A DNA stretch of 64,000 nucleotides, from assembly GCF_001277995.1 (NCBI RefSeq), contig NZ_CP009220.1, forward strand, positions 1,488,001 through 1,552,000, given 5' to 3'. Within the stretch, counting starts at the first letter, position 1, and the number at the start of each line of letters is the position of its first letter. This document shows positions 58,071 to 64,000 of the stretch, piece after piece. The DNA comes from Corynebacterium deserti GIMN1.010 (GTDB lineage Bacteria > Actinomycetota > Actinomycetes > Mycobacteriales > Mycobacteriaceae). The position numbers and the translations under genes were made by a program. The notes beneath the pieces were generated by a model. That model did not search any database. It saw only the letters and a list, made by a program, of their open reading frames with translations, and was not told the DNA's origin.

Positions 58071-58796
58071 TTACGACCAGGGATTTATTACCCGGATATC
58101 CCACACAGCTTTAACACCAGGTGGAAGTATCCACTGCCCCACGCTCATCGGTGGGATACCTTCGGGAAAAACGCCATCAATTTTTAGATTCATGGGGTCT
58201 GTCTTTATGACGGTGAATTCCTCAACATCCGGAAGCGTGAAAACCGCCCCGGAAGGTGTTTCGACTACCCCGCCAGACCCCGAATACACAAAATCCGGGT
58301 ATACGGTTACATCACCATGATTCGTCACTGTGACAATATTTTCGCCTGCCATCGGATCCGACCGCGCCAACCCAATAGGATTGAAAAGCTGCGCGGAGAT
58401 AGTCTCCGAATCCACACGATCAGGACGTACCGACCAGACTGGGAGCGGCTGAGCCAGCCATAAATCCCAGTAGAATCTCCCCATCGCATGACCAGCATCG
58501 ACCTCAACAACCACCGGCGCCGCAGACTCCGACCACAGAGAAAAAGCCTTACGAAATTTCATATCCGTTGCCGCCAGGTCATCAGACTGCACAAAGAAAT
58601 CCACCGTGGTCTGCAGAGCACCGAATTTGGTTTGACCTGGAATCACACCAACGCCACCGGGGCGGGCAACATCATTACGAACAACACTGCCCACCAACGT
58701 TTGAAGTGCTCCGAGCGGTGCCATCACCTGAGACGTCAAAGGCGAACCAAGCAAATCCCACGAATCACCAAAAGGCGTTTTCATGACGACTTCCAT
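58071..58796 (-). CDS. Distal tail (Dit-like) protein
   Basis: A 241-residue protein. An N-terminal beta sandwich (MAPLGALQTLVGSVV ... GALQTTVDFFVQSDD) and a C-terminal galectin-like part (TVTNHGDVTVYPDFVYSG) are the usual Dit layout; it links the tail tube to the hub. The ATG directly follows the tape measure stop (TAAATG) with AGGAG 11 bases upstream. Order tape measure, Dit, hub, fibre is standard for Gram-positive siphophages. Confidence 0.78.
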   Translation of the reverse strand: MEVVMKTPFGDSWDLLGSPLTSQVMAPLGALQTLVGSVVRNDVARPGGVGVIPGQTKFGALQTTVDFFVQSDDLAATDMKFRKAFSLWSESAAPVVVEVDAGHAMGRFYWDLWLAQPLPVWSVRPDRVDSETISAQLFNPIGLARSDPMAGENIVTVTNHGDVTVYPDFVYSGSGGVVETPSGAVFTLPDVEEFTVIKTDPMNLKIDGVFPEGIPPMSVGQWILPPGVKAVWDIRVINPWS

Positions 58797-61700
58797 TTAT
58801 GCGTTCACTCCTCTCCTCGCATCAGCAACCGTCGACGCATCCATATGCACCACCGGCTTAGCGTTCGTACCCTCAAGAATTTCATTGATCAACTCGTCAA
58901 CCTGATCAGCGGTATACATGGCAGCGCCATTGAGATGAATGTGAACTTCCTTGATGATCTGGTCACGCACATCAGGTGTGGCATAGGAATCATCAAGCTT
59001 CCAATCCACACCGAGTTCTTTCGCAGCTTGGTACTTCGCCCACGCAGATCCCAGGTACTGACCACGCAGATCTTCATTGCTAGAGGCCCACGCTTTCGAC
59101 GCATCCTCCAGCCCGCCGATGGTGTAATCAAGACCCTTGATCGCTTCCTCAAGCGGCTGAGTTTTCTCAAACAGATCAATCTCAGACAGCCAATCCTCAA
59201 CATCGCGCTCCGTCGAGGTCTTCTTATCTTCGACGTCCCATATAGGCGACAACGCATCATTGAGCTGCAGCGCCTTTTCCGCCTCAACTAATTGCGGGAA
59301 GAATTGACGCAGCACCGCAGTAGGATCACCACCAGTCGTGGTCACCCACTTCATCTGATCAAGAGCCTGATTCAGCTGCCCATCAGACATCGACACACCG
59401 TAGTCCTTAAACAGGACCTCAAGGGTGCTTCGGAATGTGTCCATCTGGGCTTGCTGCCCGCGGTACTCATTCGACCACGGACCCTGCAGCCCCAAGAAAG
59501 ACCCTGCCCTGCCTAGCAGATTGGAATCCATCTGCTTTTGCAGCTCAGCCATCTTCGTAATAATGTCAGCAGCCTGCGCCGTCGCAGTAGCACCAACAAG
59601 GTCCACACCTGCCACTTCAGCAGACATCTTGATCAACCGCTCCTGCGCTTTCAGCAGATCGGCCTGATTCCGCGCATTCTGCCTGGTAACCTCAGCTAAC
59701 GCCGATTCAGCTTTAATCTGATCAAGTCGTGCTGATAACTCAGACTGCAGCGCTTTCGCACGCGCAGCCTCATAGGTAAACAGCGCACCAATCGCAGCAT
59801 CCGACCACTGATCAAGCATGCCCTGCGATGCCAAAGCCTGGAAACTCAGGTACGAATCCCAATCTTCATGCAACCCCATAAGCCGGAGTTGAGCTGCGAT
59901 ATTGCCCCGCTCAATCTCACGATCAAGCGCCAACTTTGCTTCAGCAACTGCTACTGCGCTTTCAGCTTCAGCAATAAGTCGATCTTGCTGAGCAACCCGC
60001 AGAGCGAATTCAGCAACGCGCTGTTCGTTAAGTCCACGCACAATATCCTGCTGTAGCGACGCCACGTTCTGCTGCATCTCCGTCACTAGCGAGGCATGCT
60101 CAGCCACGAGCTTCCACGCATCAGCGACTGCCTGCAGGGCAGCCATGCGAGCCTCATGGATCATGTCAATAATCTCCCCGATCGTCTCGACCACCATCGT
60201 GACCATAGAAATCGTGGATTTCACCAGATCCAAGAGCACACCCAGCGACATACCCGCCGGACCAACCGCAGCACCCAAAGAGCCAAGCGCACCAGACACC
60301 ACGCCTAGACCTTGGGACACCAGCGCACCATCTACGCCCATGCCGATCAGCTGATCAGCAAAGCTATTAGCCTGCGACTGCATACCCGCAACATGCCCCT
60401 GCGACAGCACAACCAAATCATCAAGGTCAGCGACCTGCTGCTTCTTCGCCGCCACCAAATCAGCTTCCGCCTTAGCGACCGCGTCATTGGCTTTGTTGAT
60501 TTCCTCGGCATGCTTCTTCGCTGATTCTTCGGCGTTGTCGTCCAGGTCCTCACGGACACGACGTAGCTTCTCCTCCGAATCAGCCAACTTCTCATTAGCA
60601 TTAGCCAGCTTGTCCTCCGAATCAGCCTTTGCAACATTCGCCTTAGCTTCCTCAACGGCTTTTTGGGCGTCATCGAGTTTGCGCTGATCCTGCTTGGACA
60701 TCTCACCATCAGAGGAGTTCAGTTCATCAAGCGCCTTACGTGCCTCCTCAAGAGCTTTTTCCTTGGCCGCCAAACTATCCAAATGGTCCAGCTGACGTGC
60801 GCGGGAATCCCAAACAGCCTGTTCAGCATCCAAGAACCCAGTAACAATGTCAGCACCAGGCAGATCAATACCGAGATCAAAAATGCCGCGGGTCAGTGCA
60901 CGCGCCGTTATCCCCTCATCGGAAGAATAATCAGCTGCTTGTGCCAGCCACTCCGATGCCGTCTCCATGGACACCGCCGCGTCCGCCAACATTTTCGCAG
61001 CCTCCGGATACTCGCTAAAGAATCCAGACATAGCCTGCGACAGCTCAGGTGGGAGCATCAACTCGTCACGGCCAGAGGTGTTACGCACCAAAGCGCCGTT
61101 CGGCACCCAGCCACCCAAATCACGAGTAAACAAATCAACAATGCCACCCTCGGCATAACCGTGCCCCTGCCCCCACATGGTGGTCAAATCGTCACCATAG
61201 CGAGAGCGGTAGTAACGCAAAGCTGCGTTCATATTCGCCCAAGCGTCAGTGCGATCATTCGGCAAGCTAGGGTCACGGTGTGCAGCGAAAGTACCAGGAA
61301 TGATCTGCAAAAGACCAAGGGCCTCATTGCCCCCGGAATTCACATCAATAATCCCCTGCTTAATGCTCGGATTACCGCCAGACTCAGTCTGAATCTGTTT
61401 GAGCATCGCATTGACCTGCGCAGGATTATCAGCGTCAAAGCCGTTGCGTCGCATAGCATCCATTGCCATTTCGCGCCAGGACTCAACATCGCCACTGATA
61501 CCACCAGTGCCGTCGTAGGATCCGGCGCCGACCTTGCCAGTGATCTTGCTCCACAAAGATTCCGCAGCGTTTTTCAGGAAAGCACCCGGCATCTGAGCAA
61601 ACCAAGAACCATCATCAGGGAAAGGATTGATCTTATTTACCACCGCATCCCAGAGCTTTTTCACAGTGCCCATGATGCTGAAACCGCCACCGGATTCACC

Positions 61701-64000
61701 ATCAAATGGAACCATCTGAACCACACCTGACGGATCAACCAACGGCTGCAATGCTGCCAGGTGGATGTGGTCAGTGTGGCCAGCCATGGTGTCAGCGCCG
61801 TAATAGCCGAAGCCATCACCAACATCCATGCCACTACCAATATTGCGTGCTGGATTATGGATCAGCTGCTCAAGCTGGTCGCCATAATTGCCAAACATAA
61901 AGGCTGCTGCTGCCTGCATCTCAGGATTCGACGGCATACCACTACCGGTGTTTGAGAAGTCGGCAGCCATGTTCTTACCGTGGTAACCAGAGTCTCCTGG
62001 TCGGTAATGCGAGGTCAAAGACAAACCTGGGTAAAACTGGCGCATGATGGAGTTCAACGAACCCACAATGCCACCATCAGCGTATCCAGCCACATAATCA
62101 CTCATGAATCCCGCAAACGTTTTACCCTTTTTGCCGGCTTCATTTGCGGAGAGGAAAAGGTCACGGGAGCGCTGATCTTTCAACGCTTCCGAAACCAGAA
62201 CACCCTCACCCTGGCGCATCGGGACGAGCTGGTCATCCCCATCCGCCATGCGGGAAAAGCCCGGCAGAATACCACCGCGAGCAAAACCAATTTGGATAGG
62301 ATCAGGCGCATCCATGCCGGTGAATTTAGCGACCGCGCCAATAGCTTTGAGCAGACCGTTATTCCACACGGTATTGACGATGAACCTGATTGGTGCTGCA
62401 GCGAGCTCTTTCAGACCATCCCAAATTTTGCCGATAGCATCGACCGCAGTCTGGAAAGAACCCTGGACTGCATCAAGCCCACCCTGCAGGCCGCCGAATA
62501 CGACGCCGACAATGAAATCTTTGCCAAGGCCTAGCAGGTCAGTGAAGCCGTCCCAGATCCCGGCGATGGCGCCGAAGATGTCTGAGAAATACATATGCAG
62601 GCTGACGATCGCGCCGACCAGTACGTCAGCGAAAACGCTGGCGACGCTGCCCACCAAACCAATAAGTGGGGCGAGAATATTGTCCGCTACCCACTGGATG
62701 ATATTTGCGGCGAATTCAATGATTTCAGCGACCACACGCACCGCACCGACCAAACCAACAAACGCAGCGACCAGGACTCCACCGACGATTCCGGCGATGA
62801 TTTTTAGGAGCGGCATCAGGACTGGGGACAGGAAATCCCAGAGCGCCTTGAAAAGGTCGTAAACGCCCTTGATGGCTTCCCAGAGGGCGCCACCGAGTGC
62901 ACCGGCGACCTCGAGGACCGCCTCAGCCAAGGACTGCACTGTCTCCCACAAAGAGCTCAGCGTTTCACCGAGCTGATCTTTTGTGAATTCATACAGCCAC
63001 GTGAGCACCGGCTCCGCAGTATCCCACGCATCATGGAAAAACTCCGTGAGCTTATCTCGGAAATCGAAAATACGATCACCCAGATCAGCAATAAACGTGA
63101 TTAGCTCCTCGGCGCCCTCTTCACCGAAAAGCTCAGCTAGTGCACCATACCCCCAGTCGCCACCAGTGAACGCAGCAGCGATCTCCTCCCACGCACTGAC
63201 CACCGTGTCTTTAGTATCAATTGCCCCATCGCGAATATCGAAAAGGAAATCAACAACGCCAGAATCTTCAGACAGCCCAAATGGCAGGCCTGTGTAGTCA
63301 CCATCGAAAAGGATGTCCCACACACCACTGCCAAGATCTTTAATACTGCCCAGTGTGTCGCCGACGCTTTCGACAATTGGTGAGTCAATCACCGACTGGG
63401 CAAGGTTCCCAGCCCACTCATTAAATTGCAACGTGGACTCAATCGCCCAACCGTGGATATTACCCTTGAGCTGGTTAAACATTCCCGTGAAGGTATTTTG
63501 AGTATTATCCGCCATGGTCTGTGCAGACCCCGCGAAATCACCCATACCCTCACCACCAGCAGTCAAAGACTCAAGGAAAGTAGGGATCTGGTCAACGCCC
63601 AAATCCTCAACCGGCGTGCCAAACAACGCAATCGCGGCATTGGCGCGCTCCGCAGGATCTTCAATCCCAAGCAGTCCCTCTGCGGTCAGCTTCAACGCTT
63701 CCTGAGCGCCCTCGCCACCCGCAGCGATTTTCGACGCCATCTCCCCCGCCGACAACCCGATCAGGTCATAAGCTTCCGTGGAGGTTTTCGACATATCGGA
63801 TCCACGCAAAGAGAATTCCTTGATCGCATCACCGGTCTTGTCGATCGCGTACTGGCCATTCTCCGACGCAGCAACCAGCATCGCCATAGCATCAGCACCA
63901 TCAATACCCAAAGTATTGAAGTGCTTTGAATACTCGTTCATCGCGTCGAAAACTTCATCCTGCATAGCTGCAGGTACTTTCTGCATGCCAGCGGTGAGCA
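58797..64000 (-). CDS. Tape measure protein with two wall-hydrolase domains (5' end off window)
   Basis: At least 1733 residues; the frame is open to the window edge, so the N terminus is missing. Residue numbers count from the Met at 63986. A hydrophobic helical region (about 390-500) is followed by an M15-like peptidase domain with HGKNMAADFS and GHTDHIHLA (about 655-742), and an SLT lytic transglycosylase domain with IQTESGGNP and ALGLLQIIPGTF (about 835-945). Long coiled coils (about 1080-1200) and helices follow. It sets tail length and may open the wall during DNA injection. Confidence 0.9.
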   Translation of the reverse strand, partial: LTAGMQKVPAAMQDEVFDAMNEYSKHFNTLGIDGADAMAMLVAASENGQYAIDKTGDAIKEFSLRGSDMSKTSTEAYDLIGLSAGEMASKIAAGGEGAQEALKLTAEGLLGIEDPAERANAAIALFGTPVEDLGVDQIPTFLESLTAGGEGMGDFAGSAQTMADNTQNTFTGMFNQLKGNIHGWAIESTLQFNEWAGNLAQSVIDSPIVESVGDTLGSIKDLGSGVWDILFDGDYTGLPFGLSEDSGVVDFLFDIRDGAIDTKDTVVSAWEEIAAAFTGGDWGYGALAELFGEEGAEELITFIADLGDRIFDFRDKLTEFFHDAWDTAEPVLTWLYEFTKDQLGETLSSLWETVQSLAEAVLEVAGALGGALWEAIKGVYDLFKALWDFLSPVLMPLLKIIAGIVGGVLVAAFVGLVGAVRVVAEIIEFAANIIQWVADNILAPLIGLVGSVASVFADVLVGAIVSLHMYFSDIFGAIAGIWDGFTDLLGLGKDFIVGVVFGGLQGGLDAVQGSFQTAVDAIGKIWDGLKELAAAPIRFIVNTVWNNGLLKAIGAVAKFTGMDAPDPIQIGFARGGILPGFSRMADGDDQLVPMRQGEGVLVSEALKDQRSRDLFLSANEAGKKGKTFAGFMSDYVAGYADGGIVGSLNSIMRQFYPGLSLTSHYRPGDSGYHGKNMAADFSNTGSGMPSNPEMQAAAAFMFGNYGDQLEQLIHNPARNIGSGMDVGDGFGYYGADTMAGHTDHIHLAALQPLVDPSGVVQMVPFDGESGGGFSIMGTVKKLWDAVVNKINPFPDDGSWFAQMPGAFLKNAAESLWSKITGKVGAGSYDGTGGISGDVESWREMAMDAMRRNGFDADNPAQVNAMLKQIQTESGGNPSIKQGIIDVNSGGNEALGLLQIIPGTFAAHRDPSLPNDRTDAWANMNAALRYYRSRYGDDLTTMWGQGHGYAEGGIVDLFTRDLGGWVPNGALVRNTSGRDELMLPPELSQAMSGFFSEYPEAAKMLADAAVSMETASEWLAQAADYSSDEGITARALTRGIFDLGIDLPGADIVTGFLDAEQAVWDSRARQLDHLDSLAAKEKALEEARKALDELNSSDGEMSKQDQRKLDDAQKAVEEAKANVAKADSEDKLANANEKLADSEEKLRRVREDLDDNAEESAKKHAEEINKANDAVAKAEADLVAAKKQQVADLDDLVVLSQGHVAGMQSQANSFADQLIGMGVDGALVSQGLGVVSGALGSLGAAVGPAGMSLGVLLDLVKSTISMVTMVVETIGEIIDMIHEARMAALQAVADAWKLVAEHASLVTEMQQNVASLQQDIVRGLNEQRVAEFALRVAQQDRLIAEAESAVAVAEAKLALDREIERGNIAAQLRLMGLHEDWDSYLSFQALASQGMLDQWSDAAIGALFTYEAARAKALQSELSARLDQIKAESALAEVTRQNARNQADLLKAQERLIKMSAEVAGVDLVGATATAQAADIITKMAELQKQMDSNLLGRAGSFLGLQGPWSNEYRGQQAQMDTFRSTLEVLFKDYGVSMSDGQLNQALDQMKWVTTTGGDPTAVLRQFFPQLVEAEKALQLNDALSPIWDVEDKKTSTERDVEDWLSEIDLFEKTQPLEEAIKGLDYTIGGLEDASKAWASSNEDLRGQYLGSAWAKYQAAKELGVDWKLDDSYATPDVRDQIIKEVHIHLNGAAMYTADQVDELINEILEGTNAKPVVHMDASTVADARRGVNA

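Larger units (their letters stand above)
46300..64000. mobile_element. Prophage, distal structural and lysis part (continues past right edge)
   Basis: From about 46.3-46.5 kb the genes are phage-like: tape measure, distal tail, tail and fibre proteins, endolysin and holin-like proteins, all minus strand, with two small plus-strand genes at the left end. Gene order is that of a long non-contractile tail phage. The left boundary is not marked by a recognised att repeat; the right boundary, head genes, replication genes and integrase are outside the window. C. glutamicum ATCC 13032 carries a small prophage (CGP2) near this locus, from memory, which would make this an integration hotspot. Confidence 0.9.

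Noticed and set aside
60663..61730. 355-codon plus-strand open frame inside the tape measure gene
   Set aside because: It is antisense to a well supported coding frame, with shadow-like composition and no known domain.

Overview
The window looks like a chromosomal segment of a Corynebacterium of the C. glutamicum group. It carries a mycothiol gene (mshC), a pupylation cluster without proteasome subunits, an RipA-type cell-wall hydrolase beside aconitase, and an acn-acnR pair whose start codons give the 939 and 188 residue products I remember for C. glutamicum. Many proteins look close to, but not the same as, the C. glutamicum versions I remember, so a sister species or divergent strain is likely (inference from memory, no search run).

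Layout. 0.1-7.1 kb: pafC, pafB, pafA, pup, dop and arc, all on the minus strand, followed by trmI and an M18 aminopeptidase. 9.4-12.0 kb: a RecB-type nuclease, an orphan HigA-like regulator and an MFS transporter, then a decayed 0.8 kb stretch. 12.8-19.9 kb: aspA, hisG-hisE, a HAD hydrolase, two hypotheticals, mshC and uppP. 19.9-27.6 kb: an aldo/keto reductase, a lipoprotein, pyrD, a PEBP protein and a striking pair of ABC exporter half-transporters whose ATPase motifs are complementary rather than complete. 27.8-28.1 kb: two identical tRNA-Leu(GAG) genes in tandem. 28.1-37 kb: acetyltransferase, VTT membrane protein, HTH protein, a SPFH/NfeD membrane pair, ferrochelatase and an NlpC/P60 hydrolase. 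37.5-42.0 kb: an Rv1476-like membrane protein, then acn with candidate AcnR and RipA operators, then acnR. 42-45 kb: ordinary metabolic genes and a broken P-type ATPase.

45-64 kb is accessory DNA. It starts with a three-repeat Ltp-family surface protein of the kind used in phage superinfection exclusion and an integrase remnant. Next comes the distal part of a siphovirus-type prophage on the minus strand. Transcription order is tape measure (running off the right edge), distal tail protein, tail protein, an 1803-residue tail fibre with tandem collagen-interrupted modules, small paralogous tail-tip proteins, amidase endolysin and three small membrane proteins (probable holins). Two small genes face the other way at the left boundary. 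No head, packaging, replication or intact integrase gene is in view; they would lie right of the window.

The points most worth checking are the asymmetric ABC pair (24.2-27.6 kb), the 11-base C tract that decides the end of a tail-tip gene (50.4 kb), the modular tail fibre, the tape measure with two wall-hydrolase domains, and the Ltp protein next to the prophage.
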